Assembly (NCBI RefSeq): GCF_019734885.1
Contig: NZ_JAAXCM010000039.1
Coordinates: forward strand, 46,289 to 110,288
Origin: Pseudocoprococcus catus
Lineage (GTDB): Bacteria; Bacillota; Clostridia; Lachnospirales; Lachnospiraceae
DNA: 64,000 nucleotides
Reading direction: 5' to 3'
This document shows, in pieces, positions 23,783 to 33,507 of the stretch (positions are counted from its first letter, which is position 1; each line of letters starts with the position of its first letter). A program made the position numbers and the translations under genes. Under the pieces are notes generated by a model that searched no databases, was not told the DNA's origin, and saw nothing but the letters and a program-made list of their open reading frames with translations.

Positions 23783-25381
23783 ATGCCTTTGTATACAGAT
23801 ATGATTATGGATAATTTTGAGGATTATGCCAATCACCATGAAGATGACGGTGTGATCAAGCTTCAGAATATGCCGGAAGATGCTTCTATGGAACAATGGG
23901 GTGCGAAACTTCAGGAAATCGCCGATGAATTTATATGTGCACCGAGATATTTTCTGATGTGCTGGCTGGCATCCTATTGTCTGGATAAGGATTTGCTGGA
24001 CGATGAAACTTACACCAGAGAGTTTCCTGCTTTTACATACCAGAGAGAAGGCGGCCGGAAGAAATTCGAGTTTCAGCCGGTTTCGAAGGAACATGCCCAG
24101 AACCTGGAAGAGGATGAGAGAGATCAGTATATCGATATTTTATCGGAAATTGCGGCCAGCCATTCCGGTGATAAGAAAGCGGAATGGAGAGGTGTATTCA
24201 GGACAGCATTTTTGTGGCACAAAAAGAAGAAAAAACTGATTTCCAAAGAGGATGGTTTCAAGATAGCGCATGGATTGGATATGAGCTATACGTTGACGGA
24301 TTTCTTTTTGACCCGTGTACTGGAAAATGATGGTTTTGATTTTACGAAGTCAGCAGATGTTATCCATGCCTACTGCTGTTTCAGAAGCAAATGTTATCAG
24401 GACTTTTTAGAGTTAGAGACTCTTTACGCTGAGGCAGCAAAGGATGTTGCTCAGGGAACAATAGAAGAAAAGCCGGAACATTTTACAGAAGGCATGCTGC
24501 CGGGAGATGAAGAAGGTGCCGGAAGGAATCAGGACAACTCTTTGTTTGGATTGGCAGAAAAGTGGAAATCCGAAAATATTGAAATCGTTGATGAAGAAAA
24601 ACATCTGGATAATGTGGACCTGAAGTTTATTGATTGGATGAAGGAAAAGGCACCATTTCTGGATTTACCGGGAAAAACAGCATGTGAGATTTTTAAGAGA
24701 CTGACAGCGTTTGTCTATGCAGACACGGAAGAAAGACAGCAAAAGCTTGAGATACAGCGTGAAAATGACCAAAATGCTTCAGATGATGACTGGGATGATG
24801 AGGAGTCACTGGAAGAGGATGCCTGGGATAATGTTGAACAGAATATTGTTTCAGATTTAAAAGGCGTATACAGTGAAGGAAGTTTGTGGCAGCTGAATCA
24901 GGTGGTGGGTGAGGCCTTCGTCAAGGAAATCCAGAAATGTCTGAATGAATTGTCCGGAAAGCTTTATAAGAATCATCCGGAACGACTGGCCAGATATCTG
25001 TCTGTGGATGCCAACGGTGAGGTGAATATTACGGTGATCACAAGCCGACTGCCGCTATTATTGTCCGGAAAAGCAAATGTGACAAAGGCAGATATGCTGT
25101 TTATGTTATGGGTGGCTTACACCTTATATCAGCGTGAAACCGGAGAGCCGGAGACTTTCAGCGACAGAGTATGGAGTTTTATGGAGCTGGCCAATGATGT
25201 GCTGGAGAAGGCTTTTTTACCGGCATTCTACATTCCGCATATTCTGGAACGTTCATTTTTGATCAGTTTGTGTATGAATGGGCTTGAAAGTGAAAACGAG
25301 GATATTTTCTATTTTGGTGAGTCGCCTTATGAGATATATGCTGCGATGTGTCAGTTTTCAGTCTCTGTAACAAAAGCATAA
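23783..25381 (+). CDS. Acidic protein of unknown family (cassette gene 2)
   Basis: 532 residues, no signal peptide or membrane span. The N-terminal 200 residues are mixed helix (WGAKLQEIADEFICAPRYFL, FRTAFLWHKKKKKLISK). A very acidic low-complexity stretch, SDDDWDDEESLEEDAWD, lies near residues 335-350. The C-terminal 180 residues look helical (VVGEAFVKEIQKCLNELSGK, DRVWSFMELANDVLEKAF). No catalytic motif is recognised. GGAGAG precedes the ATG. It ends 16 bases before the kinase gene, so the two are surely co-transcribed. Likely roles are adaptor, substrate or effector of the kinase; none is shown by sequence. Confidence 0.65.
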   Translation: MPLYTDMIMDNFEDYANHHEDDGVIKLQNMPEDASMEQWGAKLQEIADEFICAPRYFLMCWLASYCLDKDLLDDETYTREFPAFTYQREGGRKKFEFQPVSKEHAQNLEEDERDQYIDILSEIAASHSGDKKAEWRGVFRTAFLWHKKKKKLISKEDGFKIAHGLDMSYTLTDFFLTRVLENDGFDFTKSADVIHAYCCFRSKCYQDFLELETLYAEAAKDVAQGTIEEKPEHFTEGMLPGDEEGAGRNQDNSLFGLAEKWKSENIEIVDEEKHLDNVDLKFIDWMKEKAPFLDLPGKTACEIFKRLTAFVYADTEERQQKLEIQRENDQNASDDDWDDEESLEEDAWDNVEQNIVSDLKGVYSEGSLWQLNQVVGEAFVKEIQKCLNELSGKLYKNHPERLARYLSVDANGEVNITVITSRLPLLLSGKANVTKADMLFMLWVAYTLYQRETGEPETFSDRVWSFMELANDVLEKAFLPAFYIPHILERSFLISLCMNGLESENEDIFYFGESPYEIYAAMCQFSVSVTKA

Positions 25382-25397
25382 CGAGGTTTATAGAGGT

Positions 25398-28300
25398 ATG
25401 CGAGACTATTTGAAAGAAAAAACCTTTATCCGTTTTCCCGGCGGCGAATGTTATGAAATTCTGGGCATGATCGGCGAAGGTGGTTCCGGATTGATTTATT
25501 CTGCGGGGAAAGTTGTCAGGCAGGGTGAAGATTATGTGAAGGAGAATAGCCTGCGCTTTGCCTTAAAAGAATGTTATCCCATATCTAGACAGTTTAGTTT
25601 TTTGAGAATGCAGTCGGGGGAAATTGTGCCGGAGAATGAATCGGAGGCTGCCGCCAATTATCTGCGCTGTGTGGCATCCATGCAGCTGAATGAAGGACAG
25701 ATGACATCGGAAATTTATGATTCAGAGGCCATTCGATTGATACCGATTCAGCGAATTGCCAGCAGTGTGGAGATTTCCTTTGACAAAGGACAGCATTTTC
25801 ATTATGTGAATAATGCTTTTACAGTGATGGCTTCCATGGAGAATAAAGGAGAATCCATTGCTTCCTGGTATCAGAAGAACAACAGATATACGATGGAGAT
25901 GATTTTCAGAGTTATTCAGGAAACGTTATTTGCTGTGAGAGAAGTGCATCTGGCTGGCTATTTGCATTTGGATTTGCAGGAGGGCAATATTTTTGTGACC
26001 GGACAGCCAACGGATGAAAGTCTGACTTGTTTCCTGTTGGATTTCGGCTCAGCCAGAAAGAGACTGGCGGATGGATTGTGTGCCCCTGTGGGTGATCAGC
26101 CGATTTTCTCATCAGAGGGCTATCGGGCACCGGAGATTGTGGAAATCATGACAGGTGAAACGCCGGATTTCAGACTGGGACCGGAAGCGGATTTGTACAG
26201 CATAGGCTATCTGCTTTTATATCTGCTGACGGGTCGGCGTTATTCGACACGCATGCTGGAGGATGTGCGAAAGTCTTATGATGGGCATTATCTCACCAGA
26301 AAGAATATTCAGGATATGAAGTGCCCGCCTCATGCAGAAGAAATCATACAGCGTATTCTGGCAAAGGCACTGGAAACAGATCCGAAGAAGCGTTATCATA
26401 CAGCCGAGGAAATGTTAAAGGATGTATCGGCAGCGTTGAATGCACTTCGGCCCTATCATTCCCAGATTGCCGGACTGAAATACGATGCTTATATTTTATA
26501 TCGGTCGGATAACATTTTACATAAACAGGTGGCTGTTTCACTTCAGAAGCTGTTGGAACGTTTTCGGACGCCGGGACTGAAGCGGATTCAGCGGGTTTTT
26601 CTTGATGAAACAGAGTTGTCTGCGGATTATCAGGCAGACAAACAGGTGATGGATGCTTTGAAAGCCAGTCGATATCTGATTATTATCGGCCAGGATGCGT
26701 CAGGTGATGATATCTGGCAGTCAAAAGAAGTGAAATTCTTTTTGAAAACCCATAAACCTTCAGAGGTACTCACAATTCTGGCGGCCCAGAAACCGGGAAC
26801 GTCGGAAACGGTGAAAGCATCAGAGAGGGAGGACTCATCGGGGGCATCAGAAGCAGCAAAAGCATTAGAGGTGCCAGAAACGGCATCGACGGCAGAAGTA
26901 GCGGAGCATACCGTTGTTAAAGTGGGCGGCAGGGACCGCAACTTTCCGCTGGCAGCGGATATCCGGGGCGCTTCTGAGAAAGAAATCTTGAAGAAGCTGA
27001 AGAAGGATGGCTTTTTGCGGATTGCTGCACCGATTCTGTCGGTGCCCTATGATGGGCTTGTGCAGCGCTATCGGAAGTATAAACGCAGAAAAAGACTAAC
27101 AACGGCAGCGGTATGTCTGTCTGCAGCTGCTGTTTTTACAGTTTATGCATTGTATCAGTCTTATCAGATAACATTACAGGAGACTATCGCCAGAAGGAAT
27201 AAAGCGCAGAATCTGTGCGTGCAGGCTATGGATCAGTATGACAGTGGTGATAAGGCTGCAGCTGTTGCTTCAGCCTTACAAATATCAGAAGAAGCAGGAG
27301 AAACGGAAAATTATATTGCACCTGAACAGGTATATACGTTGAATACGGTGCTGGATTCTTATGAATCCGGACAATGGATTTATTTTTCTCCATTGCAGAA
27401 GATAACCGGTGATTTTTCCGGGGCTGCATTTTCAAAGGATAGCGGGTATTATGGCTATGCGATTGATCAGGAAGGCAGACTGGAAGTTGTTTCTGTGGAC
27501 ACCACGAAGGAAAATGACAGTGTCTGGTGGACACTGGATGCGGCAGATATTCAGTCAGAAGAGAAGGAACTGGCAGATGATAGAAGTGGGATTACATTTG
27601 CAGCAGCGTTGGATGATCATCGTGCCATTATATTGACCGGGGAGAATGAAAACTACGCAGCGGTGATCGATGCGGCTGATCGGAAGGTAGTTTCCGGTTT
27701 TTATCTGGAGGTTCCTATGGTTTATGGCAAGCGTACCTATGACTGCAAAGAGAATATGTTTGTTTACAGGGCTTCTGATTTTAATATTTATGTCTATGAT
27801 GCTGCAAAGGGACAACAGCTTGCCTGCATCAGCAGTGAAATGCCAGATGGAGAGTGTCACTTTTCGGATGTGAAGATAAGTCATGACGGGAAAAAGATAG
27901 TAGCCGGAAGTGATCAGGGGCTGATGATCTATGATATAGAGAAGAAACAACAACTAACAACTGATATGCCGCCGGTGGAAAAAGTGACATGGATAGATGA
28001 TACCCATGTAGCCTGTGAGCAGTATCAGATTGTGCAGGATGCCATGGATTCAAGTGATGTATGGATGCGGCAAAAGAGGCAGTATGCATTTTCGATTTAT
28101 GATGTTCAGGGTCAGAAGGTGTTGAATACAAATGAGGCTAATTTTGGATATGATACAGATACCATAGGAATGCAGATGATTTATCCGGAGAAATCCGGGG
28201 AGAAAGTGCCTGAAATTCTTGGTTGGCTGAGAAGTGATCTTTATTTTATCGATGGAGAGACCGGAAATATAGAGGACATGATATCTTTTCAATCGGATAT

Positions 28301-29711
28301 TGTTTCGGTTCAAAGATGTTCAGACAATGATTCCTTCGTTTTTGCAGGACTTAGTGACGGCACGATCGTCAAAGTGTCAGTAGGGGAGACAATCTCGAAG
28401 TATCAGGCTTATAAGGTTGATAATGAGCTGTATGATTTTTCATATGTGAAAGATAGGAAAATGCTGCTTTTTACAGAGGAAGGAATTGTTAGCTGCGATT
28501 TATCTGAAGATTCAGAAATGAATCAGTATGTATATGAATCAAATCAACGCATCTGTAATATAGAAGAAATTCAGACATTATCAGGCACTGCTTATCGATG
28601 TGTATGGACCAGTGACAAAAACAGGAATGAGTATATCTGGTCGAAACATGGATTTAACTTATATTCTTTGGATTCCGAGGATGTTTTGATGCAGTATACA
28701 TGTGGGGAAGGAAAAGAAATCCATTCTATTCAGATTGCAGAGAATGAAGGAAAGTCTTATGTATGTGTATTGGAATTGTCCAACGCCTATGGAGATGATA
28801 TACCGGGAGGGTTAAAAGTGTTGTCAATGCAGGATGGTACAGAGATGGCCTGCTACAACCTGCCTGCACAGGCGGATATGGGAGAGAATACCTTCAGATG
28901 GCAGCAGATTCAGAAACTGGTGCTGCTGAAGAATCTGACCAATGCGATTGTACTGGATGAAGATGGACAGGTATACCGGGAAAATTTTAAAGATGGTACT
29001 ACAGAATTATTGAATGCGGCACAGAATGGCTGCAGCAAAATTTTGGATATTTCCATGGATAAAACCGGGACAGCATTAAGATTACTGGGAATAAAAGACG
29101 GATACCTGGAATTGTTTAAATACGATATAGAAAATAATTGCGTTTTAGCGTCTGAAATCTGGCAATCGACGGAAGAAGCGAACGGCGGGAATGCTTTTAT
29201 GACAGAAAGCTGTGATGGTTCTATGATTGTTGTCTATGACGGCGATAAGCAATGCACTCTCATAAGAACAGATCATTGGGGGCGGCAGAAAGAAGTGGAT
29301 ATTGATAATGCCAGGAATTTTCAGATCTGTTTTTTTGATGAAAACAGATTCCTGTTGGGGGTAGATTCGCAAAAGGTCTGGTTGTATGATTTAGAGAAAG
29401 AGAGGGTGGTTTCAAGTTATTCAATCAATGATATCAAAGGCTATCACTTGAAACTATCAGCCGATCAGCACGGAGGGTACTTTACATTAAAAGAAGACGG
29501 TCTATATGAAAATCTGCAGACAGATGAAGGAATCAGGAGGGAACAGAGTCATATCTATTTTGTAGATGACAGTCACCAGATTTATCCTTATGCAGATGTT
29601 GCCTATGGCTATAAACTGCCGGATGAAGATATGGTTTATCAGAATTATCTTACTGGTTATGCCGACCATTCGTTGTATACATTTTCTGACTTATACCAAA
29701 AAGCTCAGTGA
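25398..29711 (+). CDS. Ser/Thr kinase - TIR - transmembrane - beta-propeller receptor (cassette gene 3)
   Basis: 1437 residues. (1) Kinase 19-345: glycine loop GEGGSGLIY, Lys57 in FALKE, catalytic HLDLQEGN with Asp192 and Asn197, DFG at 215-217, YRAPE, so all key residues are present. (2) TIR-like domain about 362-470: YDAYILYRSDN, RVFLDETELSADYQ, SRYLIIIGQDAS, and IWQSKEVKFF, where Glu444 sits at the catalytic-Glu position of TIR NADases. (3) Ser/Ala/Glu-rich linker. (4) One membrane helix about 567-589, preceded by KYKRRKR. (5) A helix (AQNLCVQAMDQYDSGDKAAAVASALQ) typical of TIR/STAND-to-WD40 joints, then about 800 residues of beta-propeller-like repeats. By the positive-inside rule the kinase and TIR are cytoplasmic and the propeller outside. 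It probably senses an external cue; output may be phosphorylation, NAD cleavage, or both. Confidence 0.85.
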   Translation: MRDYLKEKTFIRFPGGECYEILGMIGEGGSGLIYSAGKVVRQGEDYVKENSLRFALKECYPISRQFSFLRMQSGEIVPENESEAAANYLRCVASMQLNEGQMTSEIYDSEAIRLIPIQRIASSVEISFDKGQHFHYVNNAFTVMASMENKGESIASWYQKNNRYTMEMIFRVIQETLFAVREVHLAGYLHLDLQEGNIFVTGQPTDESLTCFLLDFGSARKRLADGLCAPVGDQPIFSSEGYRAPEIVEIMTGETPDFRLGPEADLYSIGYLLLYLLTGRRYSTRMLEDVRKSYDGHYLTRKNIQDMKCPPHAEEIIQRILAKALETDPKKRYHTAEEMLKDVSAALNALRPYHSQIAGLKYDAYILYRSDNILHKQVAVSLQKLLERFRTPGLKRIQRVFLDETELSADYQADKQVMDALKASRYLIIIGQDASGDDIWQSKEVKFFLKTHKPSEVLTILAAQKPGTSETVKASEREDSSGASEAAKALEVPETASTAEVAEHTVVKVGGRDRNFPLAADIRGASEKEILKKLKKDGFLRIAAPILSVPYDGLVQRYRKYKRRKRLTTAAVCLSAAAVFTVYALYQSYQITLQETIARRNKAQNLCVQAMDQYDSGDKAAAVASALQISEEAGETENYIAPEQVYTLNTVLDSYESGQWIYFSPLQKITGDFSGAAFSKDSGYYGYAIDQEGRLEVVSVDTTKENDSVWWTLDAADIQSEEKELADDRSGITFAAALDDHRAIILTGENENYAAVIDAADRKVVSGFYLEVPMVYGKRTYDCKENMFVYRASDFNIYVYDAAKGQQLACISSEMPDGECHFSDVKISHDGKKIVAGSDQGLMIYDIEKKQQLTTDMPPVEKVTWIDDTHVACEQYQIVQDAMDSSDVWMRQKRQYAFSIYDVQGQKVLNTNEANFGYDTDTIGMQMIYPEKSGEKVPEILGWLRSDLYFIDGETGNIEDMISFQSDIVSVQRCSDNDSFVFAGLSDGTIVKVSVGETISKYQAYKVDNELYDFSYVKDRKMLLFTEEGIVSCDLSEDSEMNQYVYESNQRICNIEEIQTLSGTAYRCVWTSDKNRNEYIWSKHGFNLYSLDSEDVLMQYTCGEGKEIHSIQIAENEGKSYVCVLELSNAYGDDIPGGLKVLSMQDGTEMACYNLPAQADMGENTFRWQQIQKLVLLKNLTNAIVLDEDGQVYRENFKDGTTELLNAAQNGCSKILDISMDKTGTALRLLGIKDGYLELFKYDIENNCVLASEIWQSTEEANGGNAFMTESCDGSMIVVYDGDKQCTLIRTDHWGRQKEVDIDNARNFQICFFDENRFLLGVDSQKVWLYDLEKERVVSSYSINDIKGYHLKLSADQHGGYFTLKEDGLYENLQTDEGIRREQSHIYFVDDSHQIYPYADVAYGYKLPDEDMVYQNYLTGYADHSLYTFSDLYQKAQ

Positions 29712-29749
29712 TTATAGCCGATGATAATAAGAAAGGCACAGACAGAACG

Positions 29750-29810
29750 AAAAAGTATCTGCTGCAATCAACCCATGAAGGCGTGATTTCGGCAGATACT
29801 TTTTGTTTTT
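29750..29810. terminator. Terminator between the kinase cassette and cbiJET
   Basis: AAAAAGTATCTGC pairs with GGCAGATACTTTTTG; T and A runs on both sides suit converging genes. Confidence 0.8.
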
Positions 29811-29811
29811 A

Positions 29812-31857
29812 TTAAAAAGAAACAATGTAAACCGGATTTTGTCCCTGCATCAGGTGATAAGGTCCGGCTTTTTTTGCACTGCTGACCTGAAGTTGAACAA
29901 TCTCCGGTTCAGGCAGGGACATTTCTTTTTGCAGGGTCATGATCTGGCTGATGGTTTCCAAAGTAATAGCAGTGATCACAATTCGGATTTCAGGATTACG
30001 GCTATATAACAACTGCATAATCTCCTTCAAGTGTCCCGCACTGCCGCCGATGAAGGTATGGGTAGCCGCAGGGAGCGTATCAAGACATTCCGGTGCAGTG
30101 CCGCTGACAATGGTAAGATTGTCTGCTTGTAATTTCAGACTGTTTTCTTTGATAAGATCCAGTCCGTCAGGATTGCGTTCAATGGCGTAAACACGTCCAT
30201 CGGGAATCTGCCGTGCTGCTTCAATGGCGATAGAGCCGGTTCCGGCACCGATGTCGAAAAGAATAGCGTTTTTCGTAAGCTTCAGTTTGCTTAGAACAAT
30301 ACTTCGAATCTCGGATTTAGTCATCGGAACCTTCCCTCGGATAAAGGCATCATCAGGAAGTCCATAAGTAACAGGAAGCGGTTCAGCATTCGGGTTTTCA
30401 ATATAAAGCAATGACAAGGCGGAAAATGTTCGGTGAAGAAAATCTGCCGGATTGCCGCTGACAATCTGTTCATCCGGCTGTTTCAGATCTGCACCGATAT
30501 AAATGCGAACATTCGAAAGGCCGTAGTCCATCAGTTTTCTGGAAATGTTCGAGACATCTTCTGGTTTGCCAAGCAGGACCAGTGTTTTTGTGTGGCACCG
30601 GATATGGCTGATGATGGAGGCAGTTTGGCCGTGGCAGCTGATCAGATGAACATCGGACCAGGTTTTCCCGATTGTATTCAAAAAGTGGATCGGCGAGGAG
30701 ATGCCGCTGAATGATTCGATTTTGAAAGGTTTTCCTTCCAAACAGCGTCTTAGACCGGCTGCACCGCTGTAAAAACCGATATCTCCGGAGAATAGAACGG
30801 CAAAATGCTGGTATTCCGGGTGGGAAAGCATGTAATCGGTGATGGCCGGATAATTGTAGGAACAAAATGTCGGTTTATGATAATGTTCAGCCATTTCAAG
30901 CATTCTTTTGGCACCGATGATAATATCACAATTTTTCAGTGCACGGTCTGCTTCAAGGGTTAGCTGGTCCGAAGACATGCCGGTGCCGATGAGACTGACA
31001 ATCTGGTCAGTTGAGGCTTTATTGTCATCAGTTCCGATCCAGTTGGAAAGCCAGTGGTAACTTTCGGAAAGTGAAAGACCTTTCTCCCTGGCAGGGCTTC
31101 CGATGATCAGTACCGGAATCTGTGCCTGTGCGGCTGCTTCCAATTTCTCATCAAAACCGCCTGTGCGTCCGCTCTGTTTGGTGACCATGTAAAGAGGCGT
31201 TTCAGTCAGGGTACTGTCAGGGTGATCTTTTTCCCAGCGTTTACAGATATGCTGAATGGTTGCAGTATTCATGCTGATATCAAATGGCCCTTGCATACAG
31301 AAAATGTGGGAAGACGGAAGACCAAGTGCAGCACATGCAGACAGCATTTCAGCATTTGGTAGAATACGGACAAAAAGGCGTTCGGAAGCATTAGTCATCT
31401 GCATAAAATCAGGTAATGTTTTGCTGCCTGTTGTCAGAAAAACAGGTCCTTCCTGATGGTTGAGAAAATCAATGGCCTGTTCTGTTGTGTCAACAAACAT
31501 TTCTGATGGTTTGCCGGTGCCGGATAAGACATCCGCAGAGGCCTGACAGTCACGAAGAATACGCAGGTAAGGTACCTGTGTTTTTTTACAGGCATCGGAG
31601 ATGTTGGCAGATACTTCAATTGCATATGGATGAGTAGCATCCAGCACAAGATCAAAATGTCGGCCGTTGATAAAATCGACCATTTCATGAGCGTCCATGC
31701 GGTGAGATGAAACGGTCATGGATGGTGCTGACGGCAGGAGCTTTTCTCCATATTCGGTGGCAACACAGACGTGCAGTGACACCGGCTGATGAATGAGATA
31801 CTCCGCCAGAAGGCGGCCTTCGGTTGTACCGGCAAAAAGTAATATATTTTTCATCAT
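29812..31857 (-). CDS. Cobalamin biosynthesis fusion protein CbiJ-CbiE-CbiT
   Basis: About 681 residues, three enzymes in one chain. Residues 1-250 are a precorrin-6A reductase (CbiJ/CobK: NILLFAGTTEGRLLAEYL, LDATHPYA, FLTTGSKTL, MVTKQSGRTGGFDEKL). Residues 255-450 are CbiE, a C5-methyltransferase (VSLIGTGMSSDQLT, FSGDIGFYSGA, ISCHG). Residues 490-680 are CbiT, the C15-methyltransferase/decarboxylase (TKSEIRSIVLSKL, LFDIGAGTGSIAIEAA, FIGGSAGHL). Start at 31857 (AAGGAG 5 bases upstream; ATG at 31854 equally possible). The three act in succession on the C6-C7 steps of corrin ring synthesis. It is divergent from the cbiA operon. Confidence 0.93.
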   Translation of the reverse strand: MMKNILLFAGTTEGRLLAEYLIHQPVSLHVCVATEYGEKLLPSAPSMTVSSHRMDAHEMVDFINGRHFDLVLDATHPYAIEVSANISDACKKTQVPYLRILRDCQASADVLSGTGKPSEMFVDTTEQAIDFLNHQEGPVFLTTGSKTLPDFMQMTNASERLFVRILPNAEMLSACAALGLPSSHIFCMQGPFDISMNTATIQHICKRWEKDHPDSTLTETPLYMVTKQSGRTGGFDEKLEAAAQAQIPVLIIGSPAREKGLSLSESYHWLSNWIGTDDNKASTDQIVSLIGTGMSSDQLTLEADRALKNCDIIIGAKRMLEMAEHYHKPTFCSYNYPAITDYMLSHPEYQHFAVLFSGDIGFYSGAAGLRRCLEGKPFKIESFSGISSPIHFLNTIGKTWSDVHLISCHGQTASIISHIRCHTKTLVLLGKPEDVSNISRKLMDYGLSNVRIYIGADLKQPDEQIVSGNPADFLHRTFSALSLLYIENPNAEPLPVTYGLPDDAFIRGKVPMTKSEIRSIVLSKLKLTKNAILFDIGAGTGSIAIEAARQIPDGRVYAIERNPDGLDLIKENSLKLQADNLTIVSGTAPECLDTLPAATHTFIGGSAGHLKEIMQLLYSRNPEIRIVITAITLETISQIMTLQKEMSLPEPEIVQLQVSSAKKAGPYHLMQGQNPVYIVSF

Positions 31858-32058
31858 AAAATCTCCTTGAGCAGTGGATAACGTTGAAACAAAAACATCA
31901 ATCGGTGGATATAATGCTATCATATCATAGTGCAAAAGCAGTGGCAATTTATTTCAGGATGCAGGATTCACAATGCGGCAAATTTATAGTAGAATAGGGA
32001 ATATGAGTGTTGATGGCAGGATGATCGGTTTATGAAATATAAGAAAGGAAAGGGATGA

Positions 32059-33507
32059 ATGATGGCTGAGATGAAGATACCCAGGGTGATGATCGCAGCA
32101 CCTGGGAGCGGCAGCGGCAAGACGATGATCACCTGCGGGCTTTTGGAGCTTTTTCGCTGTGAGGGACATCCGGTGTCTTTCAAATGCGGACCGGATTATA
32201 TCGATCCGATGTTTCATCGTTTTGTCCTTGGAATCCCATCCAGAAATCTGGACACCTTTTTTACAGCAGCCAATCGGACGAGAAGTCTGATGGGACAGGC
32301 GTGTATGAATACAGCGGCAGATTTTGCTTTGATCGAAGGCGTTATGGGATACTATGATGGTCTGGGCGGTGTTTCCCTTCAGGGCAGCAGTTATGAACTT
32401 TCTGTTCAGACAAAGACACCGGTGCTTCTTGTGGTCAATGGCCGGGGGATGAGTCTTTCGATGATGGCACTGATTCGGGGATTTATGGATATGTATTCGG
32501 ATCAGATGATCCGGGGGGTCATTATGAACCGAGTATCGAAGGCTGTCTGTGATCGATTGACACCGTTGATTGAGAAGCAGCTGGGGATTGCGGTAATCGG
32601 CTATGTGCCTGAAACAGAGGTGATTCATTTTCCGAGTCGTCATCTGGGACTGATGATGCCGGAGGAAATTGCGTCACTTCGGGAACAAATTCAGAAATTT
32701 GCAAGTTTACTTGCAGAAACATTAGATATTCAAAAGGTAAAGATGATCGCAAACGGTGCAGAACCCCTGGAGTGGGATGAAGAAGCAGTGACGTTTCGTG
32801 GATCAGAGGCTGCAGAATCAAATCAGGCGGGAAATTCGGAGAAACCTGACGGTACAAAAAAAGCATTGCGTATTGGTGTGGCTATGGATGCAGCCTTTTG
32901 TTTCTATTATGAGGATAATCTGGATCTTTTGAGATCACAGGGGACGGAGATCGTGTATTTTTCGCCTTTGGCGGATGAAGCTTTGCCGGAGAATCTGTCC
33001 GGCATTTATATGGGCGGCGGTTATCCGGAACTTCATGGAGAGCAGTTGTCGGAAAATGAAACAATGAAGCGTTCAATCCGGGAAGCCGTGGAGCAGGGCA
33101 TGCCGTGCCTTGCTGAATGCGGAGCATTTATGTATATGCATGAGGAGATGGAAGATGCAGATGGAAGGTGTTGGAGGATGGTCGGTCTGGTTCCCGGAAA
33201 GGCTGTTAAGAAAGGACGGCTGGTCCGTTTCGGTTATGCGGTGCTGACTTCTGAGAAGGACACGATTCTTGGTCCGAAGGGTATACAGATGCCGGTACAT
33301 GAGTTTCACTATTGGGATACGACATGTGAAAGCGGCTGTTTTGAAGCAGTAAAACCAATGACCGGGCGCCGCTGGCAGTGTATTTATCAGAAAAAGCAGA
33401 TGTTGGCAGGATTTCCGCATTTCTATTTTAATGCCAATAGAGAAATGGCGGTTCATTATCTGGAAGCATGCAGAAAGTATAGCCATCATTTGCAGTCCGT
33501 CAAATGA
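32059..33507 (+). CDS. cbiA: Cobyrinate a,c-diamide synthase
   Basis: 482 residues. The N-terminal amidoligase ATPase has P-loop PRVMIAAPGSGSGKTMIT and GPDYIDPMFH. The C-terminal glutaminase domain has YMGGGYPELHGEQL and the catalytic Cys in CLAECGAFMYM, with closing HEFHYWDT. It amidates side chains a and c of cobyrinate using glutamine and ATP. First gene of a nine-gene run; its stop overlaps the next start by 4 bases (ATGA). No cobalamin riboswitch is visible in the 200-base gap upstream. Confidence 0.95.
   Translation: MMAEMKIPRVMIAAPGSGSGKTMITCGLLELFRCEGHPVSFKCGPDYIDPMFHRFVLGIPSRNLDTFFTAANRTRSLMGQACMNTAADFALIEGVMGYYDGLGGVSLQGSSYELSVQTKTPVLLVVNGRGMSLSMMALIRGFMDMYSDQMIRGVIMNRVSKAVCDRLTPLIEKQLGIAVIGYVPETEVIHFPSRHLGLMMPEEIASLREQIQKFASLLAETLDIQKVKMIANGAEPLEWDEEAVTFRGSEAAESNQAGNSEKPDGTKKALRIGVAMDAAFCFYYEDNLDLLRSQGTEIVYFSPLADEALPENLSGIYMGGGYPELHGEQLSENETMKRSIREAVEQGMPCLAECGAFMYMHEEMEDADGRCWRMVGLVPGKAVKKGRLVRFGYAVLTSEKDTILGPKGIQMPVHEFHYWDTTCESGCFEAVKPMTGRRWQCIYQKKQMLAGFPHFYFNANREMAVHYLEACRKYSHHLQSVK

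Noticed and set aside
31858..32058. TTGCCACTGC on the minus strand as a possible B12-riboswitch core
   Set aside because: Only one short block matches; none of the other conserved aptamer segments are present.
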